Below are positions 25,839 to 34,602 of a stretch of 64,000 nt of DNA, piece by piece. The notes under the pieces were generated by a model. It searched no databases, was not told where the DNA came from, and saw only the letters and a list, made by a program, of their open reading frames with translations. Location: contig JAJUJL010000001.1 of assembly GCA_029265355.1 (NCBI GenBank), positions 310,001-374,000 on the forward strand. The letters are read 5' to 3'. This DNA is from Chloroflexota bacterium. GTDB lineage: Bacteria; Chloroflexota; Anaerolineae; Anaerolineales; UBA4823. Every line of letters begins with the position of its first letter. Positions within the stretch are counted from its first letter, which is position 1. Both the position numbers and the translations under genes were made by a program.

Positions 25839-27440
25839 CTATTCGTGCACTCTTTCGCGATGTAAGAAGATGTGCTTCTCGTAAGACTTCGCATCGCCGG
25901 TGATAACATCATTCCAGTTGATGCGCAGCGTGATTTTCTTCAAATCGGTCTGCCAATCCTCGATGACCATCACCGCCTGGGCGTCGGGAAGCCGTTCGAA
26001 GGGCTGCAAGTCTTCTTGGGTGGCGGCAAAGTTCACGCGCTCGCTGAATTCGCGAAAGACTGCGGTCAGATCGGGACAGCCGAAATCCAGGGATGGACAC
26101 AGATCGCGTGGAACGCTTTCGCCCACCTCATAAATGCCGGCGCTCAACTGCTCATAGGGCACCCCCCGCAACGGCCCAACCCCTTCTTCAGGCACCAAAT
26201 CCTGGATGATACGCGTTGCCGCCGGGGTCTGGATTCCATATTGAGGCAAGCCCATGTAGCTCAGGACCACCAATACCAGCACCGAGAGGATGCCAATACC
26301 CACGGCAAACGGGCGTTTGTACAGGCTGCGATACGGGTTGCGATCGATATATGGCACGCCCACCAGCAGCAGCACGAGGATCGTGGGCAAAATGATGCCC
26401 ATCAAGGATTTATCGCCCAGCTTGAGCATACCCTGCAGCCACCAGAAATACCATGGAGCCTTCGTATCCAGCGGCGTCACCTGGGGATTAGCGATCGTCT
26501 CCAGCGGCGCGCTGTAGCCGAGGAGGGTCACCCCTGCCACCATGGCAAACAGACCCAGGCTCACCAGAAATACCTCATGGGTGAACAGGTCAGGAATGAA
26601 ATCGATGCGTTGGCGGGCATTCTTTTTCACCTCGGCCGGCACATCCCCCTCTTCCATCGAAGCAGGCAGCGAAATGCCATGCTCTCGGGAAACTTTGTAA
26701 TAATGGATGCTGATCACCAGGATCGCCGCCAGAGGCAGCAGCACCACATGCAGCAGGTAAAAGCGCAGCAAGCCGCCCGCGCCAATGTCCGGCGCACCGC
26801 GCAGCAACAGGTTGGCTTCATTGCCAAACAACGGCGCCGCCTCCGCCATGCTGGTGCCAATCGTCACCGCCCAATAAGCAAGCTGGTCCCAGGGCAGCAA
26901 GTAACCGCTGAAGCTGAGAAGCAGGGTAACGCCCAGCAGTACCACACCCGTCAACCAGGTGAAGGAACGCTCCTTTTTATAGGAACCCGTCAGAAAGGTG
27001 CGCAGCATGTGCAGCACGGTAAAGATGACCATCCCCTCCGCACCCAGGCGGTGTATATCGCGCAGCATCTTGCCAAACGGCACATTGCTCATCAAGTTTA
27101 AGATCGAGTCGTAGGCCTCTGCTGGGGATGGCGTGTAATAGATCATCAAGATCAGGCCGGTGAGCAACTCAACGAAGAAAAAGAAAGAAGTGAAGAAACC
27201 CAGCCGAAAAGTGTGAGCGAAGATGGTCGAGCCCTTCTCATAGTAACGCGGCCGAATGTGAAATAGAAAACTGGTGGTGTGGACTTTGTACCGTGGGTTT
27301 GGCTTCTCTGTGGGTGCATCGCCGCGCATCACCGCGCGCAGCTCGTTTAAACCCAGGCCAGCCGTGATAATCCGCACACGGTTGTCCAAAGCCTGGATGG
27401 CTTTCTTGCGTAGATCCTGGAAATCAAGCGTTCGATTCAT
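25839..27440 (-). CDS. cytochrome b of a bc-type quinol-oxidising complex
   Basis: 533 residues from ATG 27440 with GGAAGG upstream. Heme ligands His130 and His144 (13 residues between) and His231 and His246 (14 between, the spacing seen in b6 proteins) are visible. The quinol site has APWYFWWLQG in place of PEWY, as in several menaquinol-type complexes. About eight to nine membrane helices are present. A C-terminal extension of roughly 130 residues after the last helix carries two Cys (DLCPSLDFGCPD) and is predicted to be soluble. It oxidises quinol and passes electrons to the Rieske protein encoded just upstream. The long tail is the odd feature. Confidence 0.94.
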   Translation of the reverse strand: MNRTLDFQDLRKKAIQALDNRVRIITAGLGLNELRAVMRGDAPTEKPNPRYKVHTTSFLFHIRPRYYEKGSTIFAHTFRLGFFTSFFFFVELLTGLILMIYYTPSPAEAYDSILNLMSNVPFGKMLRDIHRLGAEGMVIFTVLHMLRTFLTGSYKKERSFTWLTGVVLLGVTLLLSFSGYLLPWDQLAYWAVTIGTSMAEAAPLFGNEANLLLRGAPDIGAGGLLRFYLLHVVLLPLAAILVISIHYYKVSREHGISLPASMEEGDVPAEVKKNARQRIDFIPDLFTHEVFLVSLGLFAMVAGVTLLGYSAPLETIANPQVTPLDTKAPWYFWWLQGMLKLGDKSLMGIILPTILVLLLVGVPYIDRNPYRSLYKRPFAVGIGILSVLVLVVLSYMGLPQYGIQTPAATRIIQDLVPEEGVGPLRGVPYEQLSAGIYEVGESVPRDLCPSLDFGCPDLTAVFREFSERVNFAATQEDLQPFERLPDAQAVMVIEDWQTDLKKITLRINWNDVITGDAKSYEKHIFLHRERVHE

Positions 27441-27482
27441 ACAGGCCTTCCAATCGAGCTAATCGTAGGATGAAATACCTGG

Positions 27483-28040
27483 CTAGGCGTGGCGTTTCCC
27501 CTGAACGCGCTTTCCCGTATCAATCCGGATGACAGCATTGGGATTATCGGGTACAGGGACGGGAGAGCCATCGCTCGATTCAGCTAAGACTGTGTTTGTA
27601 TCTGGATCGACAATCTGGATAGCAAACCGGTCCAGCGAGCGAGGCGCAGGTCCCAAGATATATTCCCCATTCGCCTGGAACTGGGAACCGTGGCATGGGC
27701 AAATAAACTTCCCCTCCTGGTTGTTCCAGTTATAAAGGCAGCCCAGGTGTGTGCACACCTTGTAGATGCCAAGCACGCCATCCGATGTGTTGGACAGCCA
27801 CATCTTCACCTTGGGCAAGTTCACCGGCGGGGTGTCTACCGGGGGCAAATCAGAAACCTTTCCGTACGTGTAGATGCCGCCGAACTCACCCTCTTTGAAG
27901 CGCGGCATGGCGAACAAAAAGGTCACGCCCCCCAGGTTCACCGTCAAGAAGCCCAGTGAAACCAGCCAGGCAAAATTGAGGAACTCGCGGCGGTTCATTG
28001 GTCTCTTATCCAGTGTCACTTCAGATTTCGCATCCGCCAT
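27483..28040 (-). CDS. Rieske iron-sulfur protein
   Basis: 185 residues from ATG 28040, preceded by [23 protein letters not shown] is a Tat-like signal-anchor. The 2Fe-2S cluster is bound by CTHLGC (96-101) and CPCHGS (114-119), the standard two-Cys, two-His pattern with the disulfide Cys101 and Cys116. [13 protein letters not shown] follows, as is usual. It accepts one electron from quinol at cytochrome b and hands it to cytochrome c. First gene of the four-gene operon, 42 bases before cytochrome b. Together they form a respiratory bc complex, so the cell respires. Confidence 0.96.
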   Translation of the reverse strand: MADAKSEVTLDKRPMNRREFLNFAWLVSLGFLTVNLGGVTFLFAMPRFKEGEFGGIYTYGKVSDLPPVDTPPVNLPKVKMWLSNTSDGVLGIYKVCTHLGCLYNWNNQEGKFICPCHGSQFQANGEYILGPAPRSLDRFAIQIVDPDTNTVLAESSDGSPVPVPDNPNAVIRIDTGKRVQGKRHA

Positions 28041-28347
28041 CGATCATTCTCCTTACATTTTATGGAGGTATAAGGTCTGATAACGACAAATATTGTAACA
28101 CCGACAAATGAAAAAGGGCACAATTCAGAGCAATTTACTGCAGATTCTTGAGTGCGACCATTGGGTAGTCTACCAAAAAACGAGACTCACGCCATACACC
28201 GCGGCAAAACATCCGTGTGATTTTGTGTAATCCAAAGGGGTGATCGTCCAATCACCCCTGGGCATGTTTACCAGCAACCGCCCAGCGCTGTGGTATCATC
28301 GAGGCAACCGGAACTGACGGCACCTGTTTCTCGCATGGGAGGCGCAC
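28041..28347. other. divergent spacer between Rieske operon and a small membrane gene
   Basis: 307 bases with no supportable gene. An extended -10 (TGGTATCAT, 28291-28299) serves the plus-strand gene. AGGGGTGAT and ATCACCCCT near 28218-28242 form a 9-bp hairpin with no T-run. A TTACAAT element near 28095 in the minus sense may belong to the Rieske promoter. The rest shows nothing recognisable. Confidence 0.6.
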
Positions 28348-28725
28348 ATGTCGATTGCTGAGATCCACGCCCGCTTGGGCAACACCGCCCTCTATTACCT
28401 GCTGATCATGGGCCTTTGGGCGCTATGGCGCTACTTTCGTAAACAAGGCATGGACAGCAATTATTGGGGCGCGCTGGTCATCGGAGAAGTGCTCATTTTG
28501 TTGCAGAGCGGGATCGGCGCATACATGTGGTTGGTTGGGCTGCGCCCGGGTCGCGGCATTCATATCCTGTACGGCATCGTCGCCCTGCTGATCATCCCCG
28601 GGCTGTACCTGTACACCAAGGGTGACGACAAGCGCCCCGTCATGCTGATCTATGGCATTGCATTGCTCATCGGCGTTGGCGTGCTGCTGCGCGCCATTAT
28701 GACAGCCGCGGGTGTGCCTGGTTAA
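28348..28725 (+). CDS. four-helix membrane protein of unknown function
   Basis: 125 residues from ATG 28348 with GGGAGG five bases upstream. Four hydrophobic segments can be seen at residues 14-28, 39-62, 71-91 and 99-117, with short loops: a basic RYFRKQGMD, a LRPGRGIH and a TKGDDKRP loop. The HARLGNTALYYLL start and the GIHILYGIVALLIIPGLYLY segment recall small heme- or quinone-related membrane proteins, but no assignment is safe. A His in the first helix and another in the third could be ligands. Its divergence from the Rieske/cytochrome operon may be meaningful, but is not proof of a shared role. Confidence 0.75.
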   Translation: MSIAEIHARLGNTALYYLLIMGLWALWRYFRKQGMDSNYWGALVIGEVLILLQSGIGAYMWLVGLRPGRGIHILYGIVALLIIPGLYLYTKGDDKRPVMLIYGIALLIGVGVLLRAIMTAAGVPG

Positions 28726-28800
28726 ACTCAGCGGCGACCGCCGTTTTCACCAGCAGTCGCCGCTCGCTCACCGGTAGCCTTCTCCCGATCTGCGGTTAAC

Positions 28801-29865
28801 TCACGCTTCCACGCTCACATCCGCAGCAGGAAGGTGCCCGTGCAGAGTATTCTTACCGCCCTTTTCCAGCGCCAACAGCTCGCGGTACAACAGCGTCCAG
28901 GCAGATGAGTCGAAGGTCGCCAGCAACCCTCCCAAGAATCCACCGCTCAGAATCATCACCAGGAAAAACAGCGGAATACCCACTACACCCGCCGCGATCC
29001 AGGGCAACGTCCCCTGCGAGAACAGGCTAAACAAACCACCCACCAGCAACGCCGGCAACCCGCTCAGCACACCCGCCACGATCAGGATCAGCACGAATAC
29101 CGGCAGCATCAATAGCATGTAGCCAATGGCAATCCCGAACAGGATCAGCGCCATGATGAGCACATCGCCTGGTCGCCCGCGCGCCAATGCGAAGCCACGG
29201 CGCAGGGCATCCATCACGCCCAGGTCTTCCAAAATGCAGGCGCGCCGCACCAGGTTCATCACCTGGGCCAGCAGTATGCCTGCCACCACCAGGATGAAAC
29301 CAAACAAGATGCCCAGCCCGGCTGCCATCACGCCACCAGCCACACGCAAGGCAACTACATCAGTGAGAAAAGCGAGCAGGGGCGCTGCCGCCAGCAACAG
29401 CAGTAAGATCACCGCCAGGGCGAAAGCTAACCCCACCAGCAGATCGATCAAAAACAACCGCAAGGCGGTGCGCGACCACCCCAATTTTAATCCCTGCCGT
29501 GCGCTGATTTTGACGCCGCTCTCTTCATAATCATTGACCATGCGCACAATGGCGTTCTCGGCAACGTAGCGTGCGATCCCTGCCGCAACCGTCAGCAAAA
29601 CGATGAAACAGATCAGCACAATGGCAAGGCTCCAAATCGCCTCCATGCTCGGAGCGTCGAAGCGAAAATCTGGGAAGCCGCGGAAATCAAAATCTGGCCC
29701 ACGGCGAAAATCACGCGCATCGAAGCGTATTCCGTTGTTCCCACTGCCTGCGCTGCTGCCAGCTCCGCTGGTCAATGCCAGCAGAAAGCCAAACAACCAT
29801 AGGGCGCGGTAATCACGCGCAATCTCATAAGCCCGCTTGAGTATTTGGGTGTATTCCATATTCAT
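28801..29865 (-). CDS. multi-pass membrane protein cotranscribed with an ECF sigma factor
   Basis: 354 residues from ATG 29865, which overlaps the anti-sigma stop as ATGA. It begins MEYTQILKRAYEIARDYRALWLFGFLLALTSG after two residues, then a Gly/Asp/Phe-rich outside loop, and about six long hydrophobic segments, including a Leu/Ala-rich run near residues 140-165. RRACILEDLGVMDALRRGFALAR is an amphipathic internal segment, as in permease-like DUF membrane proteins. Function unknown. Its translational coupling to the zinc-finger anti-sigma factor suggests it is part of the sensor side of that circuit or its target. Confidence 0.8.
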   Translation of the reverse strand: MNMEYTQILKRAYEIARDYRALWLFGFLLALTSGAGSSAGSGNNGIRFDARDFRRGPDFDFRGFPDFRFDAPSMEAIWSLAIVLICFIVLLTVAAGIARYVAENAIVRMVNDYEESGVKISARQGLKLGWSRTALRLFLIDLLVGLAFALAVILLLLLAAAPLLAFLTDVVALRVAGGVMAAGLGILFGFILVVAGILLAQVMNLVRRACILEDLGVMDALRRGFALARGRPGDVLIMALILFGIAIGYMLLMLPVFVLILIVAGVLSGLPALLVGGLFSLFSQGTLPWIAAGVVGIPLFFLVMILSGGFLGGLLATFDSSAWTLLYRELLALEKGGKNTLHGHLPAADVSVEA

Positions 29866-30494
29866 TCTCCAATCCAAGGATTTCTGCGCCGCATCGGCGC
29901 GAGATTGAACCATTCACTCCTCTGCAAGATCCACCAGGAGGCCAGCCAACTTGCCAGCAGCGCCACGAGCATCGCCGATGACCCAATCCCACTCAGCTCG
30001 CCTGGCAACCAGCCTGTGCCTATTGGTAGGAGGGTCTTCAGCACCCCAGCGACCGTTCGCAGCCAGTAAGCCAGGAGTGCCTGCGCACCTCCAGCGCCAG
30101 CCGGTAGATCCAACCATTCCCACGGCAGCCAGCCTGCCAGTTCCGCCAACAGGAAGACATTGGATGCCCAGCCGATCACCCACTGCAACGCCCAGCCCAG
30201 CAGCGCCAACAGCGGAGTAGCCCACCAGGCAGCCCACAGCATCTTCTGCAAAGCCGGCTGGGCTTTTCCAGCCGGCAGCCGCCCAATCACCCGGGCGACG
30301 AACTGTTCCTGGCCGAGTTGCGGAGCTGGCGACTGGCTTTCCTGCAACAAGTCGGAAAGGTTGCGCAATGATTGCAGCTCGCTGCGGCAATCTGCACAAC
30401 CTGCCAGATGCACTTCCACCCGTGCGCGTCGCGCGCCGGATAATTCGTGATCCTGGTAGGCGGGCAGCCATTGAAAAACGTGTTCTTCTGCCAT
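29862..30494 (-). CDS. zinc-finger anti-sigma factor
   Basis: 210 residues from ATG 30494. The N-terminal domain has the ZAS signature His29-x3-Cys33-x2-Cys36 (VEVHLAGCADCRSEL), which binds zinc and clamps an ECF sigma factor. After a linker the second half holds at least three hydrophobic segments (near residues 85-115, 135-160 and 172-195), so it would hold the sigma factor at the membrane. It follows the sigma gene by four bases and overlaps the next membrane-protein gene. The trigger that releases the sigma factor is unknown. Confidence 0.88.
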   Translation of the reverse strand: MAEEHVFQWLPAYQDHELSGARRARVEVHLAGCADCRSELQSLRNLSDLLQESQSPAPQLGQEQFVARVIGRLPAGKAQPALQKMLWAAWWATPLLALLGWALQWVIGWASNVFLLAELAGWLPWEWLDLPAGAGGAQALLAYWLRTVAGVLKTLLPIGTGWLPGELSGIGSSAMLVALLASWLASWWILQRSEWFNLAPMRRRNPWIGE

Positions 30495-30498
30495 CGAG

Positions 30499-31074
30499 CT
30501 ACTCTCTTTCCATCAATTCTGCCAGCGATTTGCGCAGCGCGCTGCGGGCATAATTCAGGCGTGACATCACCGTTCCCAGGGGTATCCCCAGCGCATCGCT
30601 GATATCCTGGTAGCTGAGCTGCTGGTACTCTCGCAGTACCAGCACCGCCCGGGAAGCTTCCGGCAGCGCCATCACCGCCCGCCGCACCATTTCGGCTTGC
30701 TGCTTGCGTTCGAGGCGGGCTTCCGGGCCACTTTGCGCCGCAGCCAGCGGTGCATCTTCCAGGGCCATGTGGTGCGGCTGTTTACGCAATGCATCCAGGG
30801 CAGCATTGATGGCGATGCGATACACCCAGTTGCGAAACGGTCGCTGCGGGTTATAGCGCTCCAGCCTTTGCCATGCCCGCACAAACGCTTCCTGGGCAGC
30901 TTCTTCTGCCAGATCGATATCACCGCACATGTGATATACCACTGCAATCACCGGCTGGTGATAGCGAGCCACCAGCTCACCGTAAGCACTCTGGTCACCG
31001 CCAAGCGCTGCGGCACTCAATTTTTGTTCGCTGGCTGGGGCGGCGCCGGTCATGCCAAGCTGTTCCTCTCTCAT
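30499..31074 (-). CDS. ECF-family RNA polymerase sigma factor
   Basis: 191 residues from ATG 31074; ATG 31053 is an alternative with AGAGGA upstream. Region 2 is visible as AYGELVARYHQPVIAVVYHMCGDIDLAEEAAQEAFVRAWQ and RPFRNWVYRIAINAALDALR, and region 4 as ALPEASRAVLVLREYQQLSYQDISDALGIPLGTVMSRLNYAR. Region 3 is missing, as in all ECF factors. It directs transcription of a stress or envelope regulon and is followed by its zinc-finger anti-sigma factor. The two are probably co-expressed from a promoter downstream of the 31114-31140 terminator. Confidence 0.93.
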   Translation of the reverse strand: MREEQLGMTGAAPASEQKLSAAALGGDQSAYGELVARYHQPVIAVVYHMCGDIDLAEEAAQEAFVRAWQRLERYNPQRPFRNWVYRIAINAALDALRKQPHHMALEDAPLAAAQSGPEARLERKQQAEMVRRAVMALPEASRAVLVLREYQQLSYQDISDALGIPLGTVMSRLNYARSALRKSLAELMERE

Positions 31075-31113
31075 CTATTGTACGTAAAACCGGCGAAAAA
31101 TATTCGGAAAAGA

Positions 31114-31140
31114 AAAACTGGCGCTGAGAACGCCAGTTTT
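31114..31140 (-). terminator. bidirectional intrinsic terminator
   Basis: AAAACTGGCG and CGCCAGTTTT pair perfectly around a 7-base loop, with T-rich sequence following on either strand. In the minus sense it ends the LVIVD gene transcript before the sigma operon. Confidence 0.85.
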
Positions 31141-31163
31141 TCTTGAGAACATCGCATTAGGGT

Positions 31164-33656
31164 TTACCGGTTGACCATGGGCAAGAATATTTCTTGAACG
31201 CCCTGCCGTTCCGCCAGCAGCGCCCACAAAGAAGCGTGCTGCGGCGCAGCGCTGACCAGGTTGGCTGCGGTATCGACTGCACTGCTCGGCTCGCGCACCC
31301 AGCGCACACCATCCCAGTAATACAATCCCAGCGTGCTCTCATCGGTCCCGGGGAAATCCGCCGGGTCGTACTGCCATTCCACCTGGTAGGGCTTGAGCGG
31401 CTGCTTGTACCCCAAACTTGAAGACATGGTCAACTCATAGTAATACTCTGCGCCGATAGTCATGAAGGTAGCTGGCATATTTCCGTAAAAGCGCGGGCGG
31501 AGATAGACGTAAGTCGTCTCTGTAAATGTATCGGCCGGAAATTCGAGCGTCAGCGAGTAATACTCGCTGGTCAGCAGCCCGCCGGTGATGGGGATACTTG
31601 ACCAACTGGCCGGCGCCTGCCACACCTCGAACAAGCCCTCCGAACCGGCCGCCATGTAAATGAAATCTCCGTTGACGGCCACGTCCCAAACCGCGTAAGG
31701 GTAGCGATAAGAGCCGCTCGTCTTAAGCTCCGTGGGGCTGGCGCGGTAAAGCTTCCCACCCTCCAGATCGCAAGCCACATAGACCTGGCCCGGCATGGTC
31801 AAGAGGTTGTTTGGGTCGCAGCCCAGGTAATGCGAGGCTAAAATGGTGGGCGAGAAGGGATGGGTAACATCCAGCAAGCTCAAGTCGCCGTCATTTCCGC
31901 TGGCTACCGCCAGGTACTGGCCAGATGCACCGGGCAGATCAATGAAGTCCAGCTTGAGCGCATCTTCTACTTCCCAGGGCTTATAGGTGAGCATTCGAGT
32001 AATCGAGAGCGGCTGGGTAACATCTAAAACCGCCACCCCATTATGATAATCTGCCAGGTATGCCAGCAGTTGAGCCGGGCTATCCGGGTTGGGCGCAACC
32101 GCCACCGAGAAAAAGTCAGGCGGATTGAGTAGCGTTTCGGTAAACACGGCAGTCAGCGCCAGCGCAGCGGGATTGGTGATATCCACAATTTGCATCTGCT
32201 GCCGGGAAGCCAGGTAGGCGTTGTTGCCGTGTACAAACACATCGATCGGGTAGCTGCCCAAATTCAGGCTGTCCAGCTCTTGCGGTTGGCTGGGATTTGA
32301 GACATCCACTACGATAAGCTGTTTTATTTCGTCGCCGGTCGACAGATCATAATACCGGTACCCCAGGTAGGCTTTGCCGTCTTGCACCAGGCGCAGAGAT
32401 CCAGGCCGATCCAACCCGCCCACGTACTCCAGCAGGCCTGGCCCCACGCGGCGGTAAATGCGCAAACCCTGTCCGCCTGTGAAGTACAGCAGGTCTCCGA
32501 CCATCTGCAGGCTGCCCACGGAGCCTTCATCCACATACGATCCCAGCGGCGCAGGAATCGCTGGATTGGTGATATTCACCACATCGAATCGATTGCCAGA
32601 ACTCATCAGCGCCAATTGCAGGCCGTTCACCTCGCCGCCAGCTACCCCAGCCAAATTGGTTGGATAGAAGCCAACTTCCACCGGTAGGCCCGGGCCTGAA
32701 GCATCCATCACCAGCAGCCCTTCCTGCAACCCCCTTTGATAAGCCAGCACCTTATCCCCGTACCAATCAAAGCTGTAGATTGCTTTATCAGAAGGGGGAA
32801 AGTTGGTGGAGGCGGCCAGCGCCGGCTGGGCCGGGTTCGCCAGGTCCACCAGGTGCAGGTTGCCATAGTCACCGTCCGCGATCAAGGCGCGGGTACCCTG
32901 CACGGCAAAATCGCTCAAGCTCCACACCGGCAGCGCCAGGCTGCCTGCCAGCACGGGCTGGAGCGGGTTGCTCACGTCCATCACAAAGAATTCGTTTCCA
33001 CTGGAAATCCCATAGGCATACATCTTGCCGTTCACGGGATGCTGCGCCACCTGTACCTGGAGAATATCTTCTGCGGTAGCATAAAGGCTTTTCACTCTGG
33101 ATGGCGCGGCCGGGTTGGACACGTCAAAAATACTGAGATACCCGATCGCGTCGCCAACATAGGCGTATCCATTGAAAACATCTACATCCATATAGCCGTA
33201 CTTGGGTGAAGCAGAAAAGGCGATTTCGGTTGGGGTGGCGGGATTCGACACATCCAATACGTGCAGGCCAGCGCCGGGGCTGGTCGTGTACGGCGCAACT
33301 CCAGGATCCGCCAGGTAGGCATAGTTCCCATCAACATCCACACGAATGGATGGATTGGGCATCAGGTCGCTCTTCCCCAGCAGCGTCGGATTGGCGGGAT
33401 TGGCGATCGAGAAGACATAAAAGCGCTGCCCGACAATGAAATACACCAGGTTGCCGTTGACCGTGATGGCATAATACTGCCCCCAATACTGCTCGACCAG
33501 CTCCATGCCATCGCCGCCGAGTTTTGGATCATCGATCGGAGCCGCCTCCGGCGCGACCGGGTAAGGCACTGCCAGGGCGACCGCGCTGATCAACACCGCG
33601 ACCAATGCTGAAGCGCACAGCGCACATAGTACAAGGAGAGCAATTCGCTTAGCCAT
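31164..33656 (-). CDS. secreted LVIVD-repeat beta-propeller protein
   Basis: 830 residues from ATG 33656 with GGAGG seven bases upstream. A signal peptide (LLVLCALCASALVAVLISAVALA) leads to at least ten LVIVD-type repeats of the form LxVLDVSNPAxPxExxS, for example GLHVLDVSNPATPTEIA, LSIFDVSNPAAPSRV, FFVMDVSNPLQPVLAG and LIVVDVSNPSQPQELD. These fold into beta-propellers. After residue 720 the repeats stop and a beta-sandwich region with several Tyr and Trp follows. The protein ends QEIFLPMVNR, a tail shared in type with the 48248-50665 product. No Cys cluster or catalytic motif is seen; a role in adhesion or surface structure is inferred. Confidence 0.9.
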   Translation of the reverse strand: MAKRIALLVLCALCASALVAVLISAVALAVPYPVAPEAAPIDDPKLGGDGMELVEQYWGQYYAITVNGNLVYFIVGQRFYVFSIANPANPTLLGKSDLMPNPSIRVDVDGNYAYLADPGVAPYTTSPGAGLHVLDVSNPATPTEIAFSASPKYGYMDVDVFNGYAYVGDAIGYLSIFDVSNPAAPSRVKSLYATAEDILQVQVAQHPVNGKMYAYGISSGNEFFVMDVSNPLQPVLAGSLALPVWSLSDFAVQGTRALIADGDYGNLHLVDLANPAQPALAASTNFPPSDKAIYSFDWYGDKVLAYQRGLQEGLLVMDASGPGLPVEVGFYPTNLAGVAGGEVNGLQLALMSSGNRFDVVNITNPAIPAPLGSYVDEGSVGSLQMVGDLLYFTGGQGLRIYRRVGPGLLEYVGGLDRPGSLRLVQDGKAYLGYRYYDLSTGDEIKQLIVVDVSNPSQPQELDSLNLGSYPIDVFVHGNNAYLASRQQMQIVDITNPAALALTAVFTETLLNPPDFFSVAVAPNPDSPAQLLAYLADYHNGVAVLDVTQPLSITRMLTYKPWEVEDALKLDFIDLPGASGQYLAVASGNDGDLSLLDVTHPFSPTILASHYLGCDPNNLLTMPGQVYVACDLEGGKLYRASPTELKTSGSYRYPYAVWDVAVNGDFIYMAAGSEGLFEVWQAPASWSSIPITGGLLTSEYYSLTLEFPADTFTETTYVYLRPRFYGNMPATFMTIGAEYYYELTMSSSLGYKQPLKPYQVEWQYDPADFPGTDESTLGLYYWDGVRWVREPSSAVDTAANLVSAAPQHASLWALLAERQGVQEIFLPMVNR

Positions 33657-33970
33657 TTCTTCCTCCAGGTTTTGCTAGCAATTTACAGAAAACGCGGATC
33701 GATTGTGTGGGTCCACTCAGGGGTTTGGGTGTCCAGGTCCCCCTTATATTCCATCATATAGAATTATTTTCGCATGTCAAGCGGAAAATGACAAATTGCA
33801 TAATCTTAAAAAGAAGAAGATCATATCCGAATGGCAAGACACGAAGGGCAAATTCAGGACAAAGATTAGCGAGGGGGAGGTGTTGACCTAACCCAGGATA
33901 TTGGATATAGTGTTTATAGAAGGGCTGAGATCTTCCAATACACATCTCATATGATAAGGAGGGTAGGGGT
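33657..33970. other. divergent spacer
   Basis: 314 bases between the LVIVD gene and a plus-strand membrane gene. It contains the TTGACC/TATAGT promoter described separately. A T-rich section near 33745-33780 may hold the promoter of the LVIVD gene. The open frame 33703-33891 has no ribosome site and Lys-rich random composition; I do not call it. Confidence 0.6.
33883..33911 (+). promoter_or_regulatory. sigma-70 promoter
   Basis: TTGACC at 33883-33888, a 17-base spacer and TATAGT at 33906-33911. Each hexamer has one mismatch to consensus. Transcription would begin near 33918 and leave a 53-base leader with AGGAGGG before ATG 33971. Confidence 0.75.
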
Positions 33971-34579
33971 ATGGATGCTCGAAATTCCGGATTCGACCGA
34001 CTGTTGTGGATTTTGATGGTGGTGCTCTACCTGGCCAGCCTGGTCGCCTTCACCTATGCCAACTGGCGCGTCGAGCCAGAGCATGTGCTGTGGATGCACG
34101 CGATGAACGCCCTGATCCTCTCCATCCCGCTGGTTCTTTTTTACGGGTCGCTATACGTATTGATCCACGCCTGGCAAGAGCATCGCCTTAGCGGGCAGGT
34201 CAGCGCCCGCCTGGCAAAGATCATCCATTGGGTGCCGCGCCTTGCGGCGGTCTTGATCATCTGCTTTGTAAGCCTGTTCTCGCTGGATGTGTTCGAGATG
34301 CAGGCCTCTCCTCTCGAGCTGCTGGGCGCATTCCTCATGCACAGCCTGCCGTCGATCACCATGATCGTCATGCTGGTTTTTGCCTGGCGGCGACCCGTGG
34401 TTGGTTTTGTCGCCTTTCTGCTTGCCGGGTTGTTCTTCATGTATTTCGTTATTTTAAGATTGGACTTGGGCAGCTTTCTACTTTTCGCTGGCCCGCTGCT
34501 GCTGATTTCTGCCATGTTCTATGTCGATTGGCGCTGGCTGAAATCCCAACCTCCGGCATCGCTTAACGCTGCCGCCTAA
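33971..34579 (+). CDS. multi-pass membrane protein of unknown function
   Basis: 202 residues from ATG 33971, with AGGAGGG upstream. Six hydrophobic segments are visible, near residues 10-27, 45-67, 90-108, 116-136, 143-162 and 168-187. Loops are short and basic (HAWQEHRLSGQVSARLAKIIHW between helices 2 and 3, FAWRRP). The protein ends in a Pro/Ala tail. No family motif was recognised. The strong promoter and clean ribosome site suggest good expression. It is followed 23 bases later by the propeller hydrolase gene, so the two are likely cotranscribed. Confidence 0.8.
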   Translation: MDARNSGFDRLLWILMVVLYLASLVAFTYANWRVEPEHVLWMHAMNALILSIPLVLFYGSLYVLIHAWQEHRLSGQVSARLAKIIHWVPRLAAVLIICFVSLFSLDVFEMQASPLELLGAFLMHSLPSITMIVMLVFAWRRPVVGFVAFLLAGLFFMYFVILRLDLGSFLLFAGPLLLISAMFYVDWRWLKSQPPASLNAAA

Positions 34580-34602
34580 TTGCAGCTCGACCTCGCTAAG
34601 AC

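Noticed and set aside
28218-28242. AGGGGTGAT/ATCACCCCT hairpin as a terminator
   Set aside because: No T-run on either strand, and it lies in a divergent spacer where no transcript should end.
33703-33891. 62-residue plus-strand open frame in the divergent spacer
   Set aside because: Lys-rich random composition, no start signal, and it ends across the promoter of the 33971 gene.
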